Shown: in pieces, positions 52,623-61,138 of the stretch
How the letters are laid out: each line of letters starts with the position of its first letter
Numbering within the stretch: the stretch's first letter is position 1
NCBI RefSeq assembly: GCF_004348445.1
Contig: NZ_SMKV01000025.1
Location: 1-64,000 of the forward strand
Reading direction: 5' to 3'
DNA length: 64,000 nucleotides
Source: Saccharopolyspora aridisoli
GTDB lineage: Bacteria; Actinomycetota; Actinomycetes; Mycobacteriales; Pseudonocardiaceae
Notes under the pieces: model-generated
What the model was told of the DNA's origin: nothing
The model's input: the letters and a program-made list of their open reading frames with translations, nothing else
Databases searched by the model: none
Translations under genes and position numbers: made by a program

Positions 52623-53990
52623 TCACTCGCCGAGAACCGGCGGCGCCGTCTTGGGCATGTCGTTCATCCACACGTCGTCCTGCTCTTCGAGCCAGGAAGG
52701 ACGCTCGTGCTCGTCCTCCTCGGAGCCCTCGCCACGTCGGCCGGCTCCGGCACCCATGCCACCCATGCCACCGCGACCAGCGGCACCACGACCACCGGCA
52801 CCCGCGGCTCCAGCGCCCGCACCAGCACCGGCACCGAGACCACCGGCCCCGGCCCGGCCACCAGCGCCCATACCGGCCCCGGCACCACGAGCGCCAGCAC
52901 CCGCACCACCGACGCCACCGGCGCGACCGCCCGCGCCCGCTCCGGCACCCGCACCGAGACCGGCCGCGAGCCCGAGACCTGCCCCGCCGCCCGGAGTTCC
53001 GCCACCAGGCGTGCCACCACCGGGCAGACCTCCGCCGGGGAGACCGCCACCCGGCGGATTCGCCCAGGCAGCACCGGTTCCGGCAGGACTGCTCCCACCC
53101 GGGTAAGCACCGCCGGAGTAACCGCCACCGGGAATCCCGCTGCCGGGCACGCCGCTACCGGAGTAGCCGCCGCCACCTGCGCCGGAGCCCGCACCCGAGC
53201 CACCGGGAACGTTGCCGCCGTTGCCCATGCCGCCACCCCAGTCGGTGCCGCCGGGCGGCGGAACCGGCGGCGGGTTCGCCGTCGAGCCGTCAGGCGCGGT
53301 GTACTGCGGCATCTTCGCGTCGACCTGCGTCAGCGTCGGGCTGTACACCCGACCCATCGTCTCCTGAGCAGCCTTCTCGGCCTCTTGCTGCTCCTCCATC
53401 TGGGAGAGCGCGTTGACACCGCCACCACTGAGACCGAATGGAATCGCGGACGCCGCGGCCTCACCCCAGCTGAACCCCTCCGGCTCCGGGACGAGCTTCC
53501 TCGACTGACCAGCAGCATCCCCAGCCGTGTTGAGGTTGTTGCCTGTCATCTCGACGGCATCGGCGCTGGCTTTCATCCACTCGGATGCAGGTTTTCCGAC
53601 TTCAGCCGCAGCGTCAGCCGCCTCGCCCTGCCAACCATCGCGAACGATGTTGGACAGGTCCGGACCGAACCGCTCGCCACGCTCGCGAAGACCTTCAGCA
53701 AGCTTCGTCCAGGCTTGCGCCACCTCGGCGACAGCCGCCTGATCGATTGACTCCTGGTTGGTCTTGTAGATGTCCGCGTGGCTGCGCCCGCCCCAGTTGA
53801 TGCACTGGGTGATGGCAGGCGAATCAAAAGAACCGACGTTCAAGCCCGAGTTCTGCCTCGCGAGCTCCGCCTGCTGCTGCTGAGCAATCCGCTTGGCCTC
53901 GGCACTTTGCTCGATGCGGTTCTCGTCAGCCTCGGTTTCCCAACCGAAAACGTGCCCACCGGCATTGTCCAGTGCGCTGAAAAGCCCCAT
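52623..53990 (-). CDS. PPE/WXG-like protein with Gly/Ala-rich tail
   Basis: A 455-residue protein. The helical N-terminal ~185 residues resemble a type VII secretion substrate: long amphipathic helices and a W-x-G turn (RDGWQGEAADAAAEV). A Pro-rich segment follows (ANPPPVPPPGG), then about 190 residues of Gly/Ala/Pro repeats (GGGLPGGG, GAGAGAG), and a conserved-looking acidic C-terminus SWLEEQDDVWMND. ATG at 53990 follows GGGGGAG. Next to EspG, a DUF3558 lipoprotein and a second WXG-like gene, it is probably exported by an ESX system. The low-complexity tail may vary in length between strains. Confidence 0.78.
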   Translation of the reverse strand: MGLFSALDNAGGHVFGWETEADENRIEQSAEAKRIAQQQQAELARQNSGLNVGSFDSPAITQCINWGGRSHADIYKTNQESIDQAAVAEVAQAWTKLAEGLRERGERFGPDLSNIVRDGWQGEAADAAAEVGKPASEWMKASADAVEMTGNNLNTAGDAAGQSRKLVPEPEGFSWGEAAASAIPFGLSGGGVNALSQMEEQQEAEKAAQETMGRVYSPTLTQVDAKMPQYTAPDGSTANPPPVPPPGGTDWGGGMGNGGNVPGGSGAGSGAGGGGYSGSGVPGSGIPGGGYSGGAYPGGSSPAGTGAAWANPPGGGLPGGGLPGGGTPGGGTPGGGAGLGLAAGLGAGAGAGAGGRAGGVGGAGAGARGAGAGMGAGGRAGAGGLGAGAGAGAGAAGAGGRGAAGRGGMGGMGAGAGRRGEGSEEDEHERPSWLEEQDDVWMNDMPKTAPPVLGE

Positions 53991-54003
53991 CACTCCCCCT
54001 GTG

Positions 54004-54534
54004 TCACTGAGGCAATCTCGAAGCAGTCTGGTTAACGACCTTCTCAAGCTCGCCGCACGGATCCGGAACGGAATCACGCATGAATCCGGAAAGCTGGTAC
54101 ATCACGAAACCGCCGCCAGCGGACACCGCGTAGTTACATACGCCCTGGTCAGTCGCTCCACCGACGATGATCTCCGCGGCTTCACGACCTGCGATGTTCG
54201 TCGGCTCGAACTTGTCGAAGCCACCGCCATGCCCAAGGCTTTGCACGGTGTCCTTGGCGTTCTTCTGCAGTCCGATCGACAGCTTCTCACCTTCCCATTC
54301 GCAACCCGGTTGGAAGCTGACCTGAGTAAAGTCTTGCGAGGTGGTCCCCACGCCGAACGAAGTCAACTCCTCAGGCGTGAAGAACGTGCACGGGTCGAAG
54401 CTCTGAAGAGCCGCGCCCGGAGCGGGTGGCTGCACCGAGGGGCCACCACCAGTGCTCGTTCCGCCGCAAGCGCTCAGGCCGAAAAGCGCCAAGCCGGCTG
54501 CGGTCGCGAACAAGGACCTGGAAAACGTGCTCAC
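54004..54534 (-). CDS. DUF3558 lipoprotein
   Basis: A 176-residue exported lipoprotein. The signal ends in the lipobox LSAC-G (residues 20-24), so it is anchored on the outer membrane face. The mature domain shows DUF3558 features: a pair-forming Cys (FDPCTFFTPEELTSFG and GCEWEG), and a later VCNYAVS with DPCGELEKVV. Function unknown; these are frequent next to ESX-associated genes. It overlaps the following 54531 gene by four bases (ATGA) and precedes the PPE-like gene by 13 bases, so the three form one operon. Confidence 0.87.
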   Translation of the reverse strand: MSTFSRSLFATAAGLALFGLSACGGTSTGGGPSVQPPAPGAALQSFDPCTFFTPEELTSFGVGTTSQDFTQVSFQPGCEWEGEKLSIGLQKNAKDTVQSLGHGGGFDKFEPTNIAGREAAEIIVGGATDQGVCNYAVSAGGGFVMYQLSGFMRDSVPDPCGELEKVVNQTASRLPQ

Positions 54535-54941
54535 TTCATCCCTCGCCTAAGGTCGTCAGCGTTCTGTTCGTCGACGGCACGGTAGTCCTTAGCAGCAGCG
54601 CGAAATGCTTCCGCCTGCTTCGTCAACTCGTCCTGCATGTCACGGATCAACTTGAGAATGCCCGAGTCGGGGTCGGTTGCCTTGTCCTGAAAGCGCTTGG
54701 CGAGCTGCTGACCATCCTCGTAGTCACCCAGGCCCTTGACGGTCCTCAACGCCGCCGCGTTCCTCAGGAGCTTGGCGAGCTCGCGAACTTCTTCTTCGCA
54801 GTGCTTAGCGGCGTTTTCCGCCGCCTCCGGGTTCAGCGCGAGCTTGCCCGCGCCCACCTGCGAGTTGATCCACTGCGTCTGGCCGCTGACGGCCTTCAGA
54901 CCCTCTTTGGCGGCGGCGAACCCACCCTCTGCGCTAGTCAT
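54531..54941 (-). CDS. WXG100-like helical protein, ESX-associated
   Basis: A 136-residue all-helical protein. It has no signal peptide and is rich in Lys, Glu and Ala with long heptad-like helices (NPEAAENAAKHCEEEVRELAKLL and MQDELTKQAEAFRAAAKDY), the style of type VII secretion substrates or their chaperones. The classic WXG is missing; the nearest turn is QTQWINSQ. It leads the operon 54941-52623 and overlaps the lipoprotein gene. Exact family uncertain. Confidence 0.7.
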   Translation of the reverse strand: MTSAEGGFAAAKEGLKAVSGQTQWINSQVGAGKLALNPEAAENAAKHCEEEVRELAKLLRNAAALRTVKGLGDYEDGQQLAKRFQDKATDPDSGILKLIRDMQDELTKQAEAFRAAAKDYRAVDEQNADDLRRGMK

Positions 54942-55081
54942 CCCAGATCCTCCGGACCCTGTGATCCCCCATGAACCGTGGTTACTCTAGCTTGACGCGC
55001 CCGCGCGCGTAACGGTTCCGAGGAATCTGGGCAAACTTGGCCGGAGGAACGCTCCGACCCAGGTCACAGCGTCAAGATCAT

Positions 55082-55276
55082 CTACTGAACCGAGCGAAAA
55101 CGGCCGCCCTTGAGGCCACCGAGGAAGCTCCCCCACTGGCTTGCGGCGATGAGCAGATGACCACCGTCCGGGTTCTTGGAGTCACGGACGGCAACCTCGT
55201 CAGCGGCTTGCGCAACCTCGACGCAGTTCGTCGAGGTGCCGCTTCTGCTGCTCTTCCGCCAGACCAGATCAGCCAC
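55082..55276 (-). CDS. DUF397 domain protein
   Basis: A 64-residue protein of the DUF397 family: MADLVWRKSSRSGTSTNCVEVA, then VAVRDSKNPDGGHLLIAASQW. These small proteins are commonly encoded next to XRE/DUF5753 regulators in actinomycetes and may form toxin-antitoxin-like or signal pairs with them. The GTG at 55276 lies inside the end of the regulator gene (8-base overlap), giving coupling. Function unproven. Confidence 0.9.
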   Translation of the reverse strand: MADLVWRKSSRSGTSTNCVEVAQAADEVAVRDSKNPDGGHLLIAASQWGSFLGGLKGGRFRSVQ

Positions 55277-56114
55277 CGGTAAGCCCCTCTGCCAACGTGT
55301 CGATCAGCGCGACCGACTCTTCCTCATTCAGCGCCTCGTCCCAAAGCGCATCTCTGGTATCAAGATACTGTTGGGTCACCTCGGCGTCATTAATGAAAGC
55401 TCCGCCCTTCCTGCTCTCCAGGTAGACGTAGGTCTCCAACGCCGCGAACTCGTAGATGGCGAACGTCCCGTCAAGGCCCTGGTGCGCGCCAATCGAAGCC
55501 GGCAACACGCGTACATGAACATTGGGCCAGGCAGCTTCCGCGACGATCTTCCGAAGCTGCCTGCTCATCACCGCTGATCCACCGATCAGCCTGCGAAGCA
55601 CGAACTCATCGAGCAGAAACCTCAGCTCTGGGCCGTTCGGACGCGAAAGGACGGCCTGACGGCCGATACGAGTTGCCACCCGACGCTCGATCTCACTTTG
55701 CGGCCGGTCGAGTGCGGAGATCATCTCCCGGGCGTACTCAGGAGTCTGCAGAAGCCCTGGGACGAGGGCTATCTCGTAACCAGTCACCCGCCGCGCCTCG
55801 GTCTCCAGCAACATGATGTTCGCGAGCTGGTCGGTGTACTTGTCGCCCGACGGCAGGTTGATCGTCGTGCCGTCGTTGGACTCGGCCTTGGCGACCAGCA
55901 GGTCGCGCATCTCCCCCGTCGCTCCGTAGAGCTCGCACAGCGCGCCGACCTCGTCCGGTGTCGGGAAGCGGGCGCCGGTTTCAGTTCTGCTCACCCACGC
56001 CGGGCTGGTGCCCAATCGCGCGGCCACCGTTCGGGTGGACATCTTCGTGCGCTCGCGAAGGGTTCGAAGCTCCGCGCCCAGGTTGACGCGAAACAGGCGG
56101 GACCTCGCCGACAC
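55269..56114 (-). CDS. XRE family regulator with DUF5753 domain
   Basis: A 281-residue regulator. An N-terminal helix-turn-helix (about 10-70: LGAELRTLRERTKMSTRTVAARL, TSPAWVSRTETGARFPT) is followed by the DUF5753 effector domain (LVPGLLQTPEYAREMI, PELRFLLDEFVLRRLIGG, VRVLPASIGAHQGLDGTFAIYEF). Such proteins pair with DUF397 in morphological control of streptomycetes (BldB/WhiJ-like systems). GTG at 56114 is preferred because GGAGG lies five bases upstream; a longer frame to 56237 lacks a site. The divergent small gene at 56354 may be a target. Confidence 0.9.
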   Translation of the reverse strand: MSARSRLFRVNLGAELRTLRERTKMSTRTVAARLGTSPAWVSRTETGARFPTPDEVGALCELYGATGEMRDLLVAKAESNDGTTINLPSGDKYTDQLANIMLLETEARRVTGYEIALVPGLLQTPEYAREMISALDRPQSEIERRVATRIGRQAVLSRPNGPELRFLLDEFVLRRLIGGSAVMSRQLRKIVAEAAWPNVHVRVLPASIGAHQGLDGTFAIYEFAALETYVYLESRKGGAFINDAEVTQQYLDTRDALWDEALNEEESVALIDTLAEGLTGG

Positions 56115-56353
56115 CCTGACCTCCGGGTACTTCGTGACCGGCTCCCCTGTTTCGCATTCCGTTTCACTGCTTCGGTTCTCGGGGAAACGCTTCACGGGTG
56201 GATGAACTATCGAAACGAACTTAACTTCCCATCCCATTCCGGTTCCACGGCTTGGGAAGCAAAGGACTCAAAGGGATGGTTTTCGACATGTTCCGCCGCG
56301 AGCGCGCAGATGTGTTCTGGATCGTCGGCTCAGGTTTCAAGATTCGTCACGCG

Positions 56354-56542
56354 ATGACGACACTTCCCGGTTCGGTATATACCGGCGCTTGGGTTCCCGC
56401 TCTCTGCGAAACGTGGATCCTCATTCCCACGGCCACCCCGTGGCCCCGAGAACCCCTGAGCAGAACCATCACCGAACGCTGCCCCGAATGCACAACCATC
56501 GCACACCACCAAGACCACCACGAACACACGTGGGACTACTGA
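56354..56542 (+). CDS. Small protein of unknown function next to the XRE regulator
   Basis: A 62-residue protein: MTTLPGSVYTGAWVPALCETW, then a segment ending RCPECTTIAHHQDHHEHTWDY. The Cys pair and the His cluster (about residues 43-60) suggest a metal site. I do not know the family. The start is uncertain: ATG at 56354 fits the conserved-looking part, while ATG 56276 would add 26 residues; neither has a strong site. Divergent from the XRE/DUF5753 gene, which suggests regulation by it. Confidence 0.55.
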   Translation: MTTLPGSVYTGAWVPALCETWILIPTATPWPREPLSRTITERCPECTTIAHHQDHHEHTWDY

Positions 56543-56908
56543 AAAGGAGTTTGAAGCAGCAAGGCCGGTGGACCGGGGCGAACACCGGCCCCGGGGAACA
56601 GCCTCGGGTGACATCGGGCGATTTTGGTCTGAGTTGATCAGGCGAAAGGGACCTCTTCGTGGGCGGTTCGGACCAAAAAGGCCGCTTGGTGGCCGTCGCC
56701 TGCGTCGTGGTCTTGCCTCGGCGCTGGTGGCGGGGTGTGGGTTTGGTTGTTCCTGGGTTGGTGGGGTGTTCGTGGGGTTAGGGTTTGAGGCCGTTGTGGG
56801 TCGGGGTGGAAGTCGGTGGGATGAAAGCTTCGTGGTCGGGCGGGGTGGCTGAGGGCTCTCGGCGGTGGTCGGTGGGATTCCGGGCATGACACCTCCCGTG
56901 CCTCCGCA
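56543..56908. other. G-skewed intergenic region
   Basis: About 340 bases with strong G over C on the + strand at 56700-56880. It has no gene I can support. 56755-56783 fits the G-quadruplex pattern: four G-runs of 3, 4, 4 and 3 with loops of 5, 7 and 3. An ATG at 56886 starts a Pro/Gln-rich frame that does not continue into the next gene. Confidence 0.5.
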
Positions 56909-57985
56909 GTGGCAGCAGCCTTTCCGACCTGGGCGGATTCCCCGCCTGGGCAAGCGCCCCCGGCCGGCTACGCGCACGGGCGAACGCCTTGGGTGCCCTA
57001 CGAGGAGCGGCCGACCGGGCCGATTCCTCGGGTTCCTGACTTCGCGCAGCAGGTGCCGCAGCGGAACAACACCGGGCTCGTCGTCGGGCTCGTGCTGGCG
57101 GCCGTGGCGTTGTTCGGGATCAGGACCGTGGGGGCCGTGGCCGCCTCCGTGTCCGCCGACAGGGCCGAGGAGCCGGTGGACGCGCCCATCGCGGCGACCA
57201 CGACCACCACGAGCGAAACCACCACGGTGACGAGCGCTTCCGAGAAGACCTCGACCTCAGAGGACCTCGGGACCGAGCAGCCCGTGCCGAAGCTCGGGGA
57301 CAACCCGATCAACATCGACGGGAACGGGGCCGTCACCACGCCGTGCCCGCTGCCGGAGTTCTCCACCGACGTGGCCTCGCAGGACGCCTTCTACCAGGCA
57401 GCGCTGCCCTGCCTGGTGCAAGCGTGGGAACCGGCGTTGGAAGAGGCGGACCTGCCCACCGACACACCGCAGGTCGTCACCACCGGAGACGACATCGACA
57501 CGCCCTGCGGGTTGCGGACCTGGGACCAGACGGCGCTGTACTGCCCGCAGGACAACACCATCTACATGACCGCGCGCTACTACTCCGAGATCGAGGGCAG
57601 GAGCGAGGCCGGCGTGTTCCTCGGTCAGTTCGCGCACGAGTTCGGCCATGCGCTGCAACGGCTTTCCGGCATCAACGCCGCCTACGGCAGCGCGTCGGCC
57701 AACGCCGGAGCCGAAACCGAGGCCGGCCTCGAACTCACCCGACGCTCCGAGCTGCAAGCCACCTGCTTCGAGGGGATGACCCTCGCCGCGCTGCAGAACG
57801 GCGGCGTGAGCGACGACCTCATCTTCCCCGCGCTGCGCGACTCCGCCGCACGCGGCGACGAGAACAGCGACGTCGACGACCACGGCAGCATCCAGACCAA
57901 CGCCACCTGGGTCGAGCAGGGATTTAGCAAGAACCAGATCACCCAGTGCAACACGTGGCTCTCGCCGCCGAGCGACGTGGATTAG
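56909..57985 (+). CDS. Neutral zinc metallopeptidase (YpfJ-like), membrane anchored
   Basis: A 358-residue protein with a cytoplasmic Pro-rich N-terminus, one membrane helix (about 55-78) and an extracellular domain after a Thr/Ser-rich linker. The zinc motif is His-Glu-Phe-Gly-His in FLGQFAHEFGHALQRLSG, and TEAGLELTRRSELQATCFEGM holds the third ligand. Paired cysteines (PCPLPEF, LPCLVQAW, LYCPQ) suggest disulfides. It matches the putative neutral zinc metallopeptidase family. The start is doubtful: GTG at 56909 has no binding site, and ATG 56886 begins MTPPVPPQWQQPF in another frame, so a frameshift near the N-terminus is possible. Confidence 0.83.
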   Translation: MAAAFPTWADSPPGQAPPAGYAHGRTPWVPYEERPTGPIPRVPDFAQQVPQRNNTGLVVGLVLAAVALFGIRTVGAVAASVSADRAEEPVDAPIAATTTTTSETTTVTSASEKTSTSEDLGTEQPVPKLGDNPINIDGNGAVTTPCPLPEFSTDVASQDAFYQAALPCLVQAWEPALEEADLPTDTPQVVTTGDDIDTPCGLRTWDQTALYCPQDNTIYMTARYYSEIEGRSEAGVFLGQFAHEFGHALQRLSGINAAYGSASANAGAETEAGLELTRRSELQATCFEGMTLAALQNGGVSDDLIFPALRDSAARGDENSDVDDHGSIQTNATWVEQGFSKNQITQCNTWLSPPSDVD

Positions 57986-58037
57986 CAGCAACAGCTTCGC
58001 GCAGTGGTGGCCGAGAACAGCGGCTACGCCGCATTCC

Positions 58038-58466
58038 TCAGCGGCGTCCGAGCAGGATTCCGAAACCTCCGCCTGCGACTGCGGCCAGGGTGATCAGCAC
58101 GATGTTGGTGCGCCACGCGAGCGCTTCCAGTTCGGACTGCTGGGTTTTCACCGGAGTGACCCGCAGGTCGCCCGATGCGCGTGCCGGGACCATCACCTCC
58201 AGGCGCTGGCCCCGGGTGTGACCGCAGCCGTCGAAGGTGGCGCGGCGTGTCTTGCCGTCGATCTGCACCTCGACCACGTCACCGGCCGCGCGCGGACCGC
58301 ACGGGCGCGGCTCGACGACGACCGCCGTCGCCCGGCGCTCGGCGACCTGCGGCTGCCCGGATGCCGCGACGAGCGGCCAGACCGTCACCCCGGCCACCAC
58401 AACGCCGAGAACGCCCAGGACGAGCAAGATCGACGCCACCGAGGCCGAACCTCGCGTGCTTCCCAC
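58038..58466 (-). CDS. Two-helix membrane protein of unknown function
   Basis: A 142-residue protein with hydrophobic helices at about 10-33 and 118-138, and between them a small extracellular domain rich in Val, Arg and Gly with two Cys (RPCGPR and DGCGHTRGQ). It resembles DUF3592-type proteins: a beta-rich loop between two membrane segments. It lies 58 bases beyond the channel gene's end, on the same strand upstream of it. Function unknown. Confidence 0.7.
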   Translation of the reverse strand: MGSTRGSASVASILLVLGVLGVVVAGVTVWPLVAASGQPQVAERRATAVVVEPRPCGPRAAGDVVEVQIDGKTRRATFDGCGHTRGQRLEVMVPARASGDLRVTPVKTQQSELEALAWRTNIVLITLAAVAGGGFGILLGRR

Positions 58467-58524
58467 GACACCGATAGTCCCAGAGACCCAGAACCGGAAG
58501 TGCCCGAGACCCGTTGTGAGAAGG

Positions 58525-59610
58525 TCACGTTTGCGGTGGCGTCACTTTCCGCACGTAGAGCAGCCGGTCGCCGACTTCGATCGCGTCCGCTTCCGGAGCG
58601 TCCACCCGGTAGAGCTCACCGCCGCGGACCACGCCCAGCACGATGTCGGTCAGGTGCCGCGGCGAACCGCCGACCTCCTGGCGCTCCACCTCGCGCTCGG
58701 CGATCGCCAGCCCCACCTCGGGGCTGAGCAGGTCCTCGAACATCTCCACCACCGACGGCGTCGACGTCGCCATGCCCAGCAGGCGGCCCGCCGTCTCGCT
58801 GGAGACCACCACCGAATCCGCGCCCGACTGGCGCAGCAGGTGCACGTTCTCCGCTTCCCGCACGGCAGCGACGATCTGCGCCTTCGGGGCCAGCTCGCGG
58901 GCGGTCAGGGTCACCAGCACCGCCGTGTCGTCGCGGGCGGGGGCGATCACGATCGCGCGGGCGCGCGTCAGGCCCGCCACGCGCAGCACGTCCGAGCGGG
59001 TGCCGGAACCGTTGACCGTCACCAGGCCCTGCGCGGACGCCGACTCCAGCGACGCGCGGTCGGTGTCGACCACCACGATGCGGCCCGGGTCGGCACCCTC
59101 GCCGAGCAGTGCGGTGACCGCGGAACGGCCCTTGGTTCCGTATCCGATGACGACCACGTGGTCGCGCACCTGGGACCTCCAGCGTTGGATCTTGAAAGCT
59201 TGCCGCGAGCGCTCGGTGAGCACTTCCAGTGTCGTACCGACCAGGACGATCAGGAACAGCACGCGAAGCGGAGTGATGATGAGCACGTTCACCAGCCGCG
59301 CCTGGTCGCTGACCGGGGTGATGTCGCCGTAGCCGGTCGTCGACAGCGACACCGTGGCGTAGTAGACGACGTCGAGCACGCTGAGCTCGCCGCCCGCCGA
59401 ATCCTTGTACCCGTCCCGGCCGATGTAAACGATGGCGACCGTGGCGGCCAGCGCCACCATGGCGCCGAGGATGCGGCGGATGATGGAGCGCACAGGACTC
59501 GTCACGGTGCCCGGCATGCGGATGACACCGACGAGTGCGTGATCGGGCCTGGCGCTCAGCTCTTCCTCGGCGTTGTGCTTGCCGAACAGCTGGCTGGGAC
59601 CTCGATTCAT
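58525..59610 (-). CDS. Potassium channel with TrkA-N domain
   Basis: A 361-residue ion channel. Two membrane helices (about 44-64 and 105-128) flank a pore with the selectivity filter TTGYGD (91-96), typical for K+ channels of the MthK type. A cytoplasmic RCK module follows: the nucleotide-binding HVVVIGYGTKG (151-161) and a TrkA-C-like segment to the end (VERQEVGGSPRHL, VGDRLLYVRK). Gating by nucleotide or calcium is expected in the family. ATG at 59610 follows GGGAG. Corresponds to Rv3200c in the conserved block. Confidence 0.93.
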   Translation of the reverse strand: MNRGPSQLFGKHNAEEELSARPDHALVGVIRMPGTVTSPVRSIIRRILGAMVALAATVAIVYIGRDGYKDSAGGELSVLDVVYYATVSLSTTGYGDITPVSDQARLVNVLIITPLRVLFLIVLVGTTLEVLTERSRQAFKIQRWRSQVRDHVVVIGYGTKGRSAVTALLGEGADPGRIVVVDTDRASLESASAQGLVTVNGSGTRSDVLRVAGLTRARAIVIAPARDDTAVLVTLTARELAPKAQIVAAVREAENVHLLRQSGADSVVVSSETAGRLLGMATSTPSVVEMFEDLLSPEVGLAIAEREVERQEVGGSPRHLTDIVLGVVRGGELYRVDAPEADAIEVGDRLLYVRKVTPPQT

Positions 59611-59754
59611 GAGTCGTGCTCCCCGACGTTGTGACCACTCACGGCGTTGAACAGTAACCGCTCCGCACATCCGGAAGATGACCGCCCGGAATCGTGTCGA
59701 ATCAATGGCGAAACACCATCCCGAAATCGGGGTCCGGGCGTTTACCATGCGACG

Positions 59755-60282
59755 GTGCAGCAGCTCCAGCACGCGTCCCGCGCTCTCGGTTGGGACGGTA
59801 GATTAGTACCGGATGTGGACGTTCTCGGCACCCGGTTCACCGCAGTCGCCCGCATCCGGCCGGACGTCCACGAATGGCGCCTGCACCACGGCTGGGAGCC
59901 CGAGCTCAACCCGGCGTGGTTCAAGGCGTGGTCGGAACCCGAGCACCACGACCAGCTGCCGGTGGCCGCGGTCGACCTGATCGGAATCCTCGTGCCGGTG
60001 TCCAAGCCGTCCCGCGCGCTGCGCGCCTGCGGGATGCTGCTCTCGCTCGCTCCGTGCGCGGTGGTCCTGCCCGGTCAGCAGCGGTATGACGCGCTGTCCA
60101 TGCTGGAGCTGGACTACTACGGCGCCGGTGTCGTCACCACCGGTCCCGACGACTCGGGCAAGCTCGTCATCCCGCCGGAGAACCGCGCCGCCGAATTCGG
60201 CTCGTCGATGTTCGGGCGCTGGCTGCTGGAAGTCCTCTACTCGCGACTCCTGGACCACCCGCAGCTCACCGAGAACGCCTGA
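59755..60282 (+). CDS. Conserved actinobacterial protein of unknown function
   Basis: A 175-residue protein. It reads LGWDGRLVPDVDVLGTRFTAV, then EWRLHHGWEPELNPAWFKAW and LDYYGAGVVTTGPDDSGKLV, with no membrane segments or signal. I recognise no named family. Codon use is typical for the region. GTG at 59755 is chosen; no clear binding site precedes it, and it may be leaderless. It is divergent from the channel gene at 59610, with 144 bases between. Confidence 0.65.
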   Translation: MQQLQHASRALGWDGRLVPDVDVLGTRFTAVARIRPDVHEWRLHHGWEPELNPAWFKAWSEPEHHDQLPVAAVDLIGILVPVSKPSRALRACGMLLSLAPCAVVLPGQQRYDALSMLELDYYGAGVVTTGPDDSGKLVIPPENRAAEFGSSMFGRWLLEVLYSRLLDHPQLTENA

Positions 60283-60382
60283 ACCGAGCGGACGTCCCAC
60301 GCGGCTTGCTCGGCGGTGCGAGTGGCTCAGCGCAGCAGTCCTCAGGGTCCGGGCGGCTCTGCTGGTGCCTTCCGCTTGCCCC

Positions 60383-60478
60383 GGGGTGGACGTCGGCGTC
60401 GCGGCGTCCTCCCCGAGAACCGCGGACCCGAAGGGACGACGCGGCGGTGCGGGTTGAGTCCCACACCTCCAACAGCGC
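60383..60478 (-). repeat. Dispersed intergenic repeat, copy 3 (inverted)
   Basis: On the minus strand it reads GTGGGACTCAAC, CGCACCGCC, a variable part, then ACGCCGCGACGC, in the same order as 9213-9290. It separates the 59755 gene from the convergent 60497 gene. Confidence 0.7.
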
Positions 60479-60496
60479 GGTCGCGGGCTTGAAGCG

Positions 60497-61105
60497 TCAG
60501 GCGACGGCGTACTCGTGCCAGTTGAGGCCGTCGGGGTTCCAGCGCATTCCGCGGCCCTCTTGGAGAACTCGCATCGCCTGGACCGTGTGCGGCCAGCGGC
60601 GGATGACGTTGGCCAGCGCCACCGGGGTCATCAGGTCGACCGTGCGGCGGTGATCGCCGGGGCCGAGCATCGCGATGCCGCCCGGGGTGCTGATGATGTC
60701 GGTGAGCGGGTGCTGCCCGGACAGCGCGACCTGCTCGACGCTGATGATCGTGTGCGGCTGGAGCTCCGATGGCCAGCTCTGGCGGTCGATGTCGCCGGCC
60801 ACCGGCTGCTCGCAGTTGCCGCATTCGCACACGAACTCCACGGCCCAGCCGTGCTGCCGCCAGGACCAGACGACGGCGGTCCCGGCGTCGAGTTCGGACA
60901 GCGCCGCCACGTGCGGCCACGCGCCGACGACGGCCTGCAGCTTGGTCTGCTTGGACTCCCGACCCGTGGCGCTCGGGCCCTCGAAGGACCAGGTGCCCTC
61001 ATCGTCGCGGTGGACCCGCACCAGAGGGGCGCGCATGGCGAGAACTTCGGCGTCCACGCGCACTGCGGATTCAGGCGGAGTGGTGAGCTTCCAGTCGGTG
61101 TTCAT
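60497..61105 (-). CDS. Conserved protein of unknown function with Cys cluster
   Basis: A 202-residue cytoplasmic protein: LTTPPESAVRVDAEVLAMRAPL, FEGPSATGRESKQTKLQAVVGAW and a Cys cluster FVCECGNCEQPV (three Cys, pattern CxCxxC). It ends with LANVIRRWPHTVQAMRVLQEGRGMRWNP. The first part looks like a nucleic-acid or ligand-binding module; no family is recalled. Starting ATG at 61105; it lies 33 bases downstream of the adnB gene and is probably co-transcribed. Confidence 0.7.
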   Translation of the reverse strand: MNTDWKLTTPPESAVRVDAEVLAMRAPLVRVHRDDEGTWSFEGPSATGRESKQTKLQAVVGAWPHVAALSELDAGTAVVWSWRQHGWAVEFVCECGNCEQPVAGDIDRQSWPSELQPHTIISVEQVALSGQHPLTDIISTPGGIAMLGPGDHRRTVDLMTPVALANVIRRWPHTVQAMRVLQEGRGMRWNPDGLNWHEYAVA

Positions 61106-61138
61106 CGCGGGCATAGTCGACCGCCGCGCACTCCGAAC

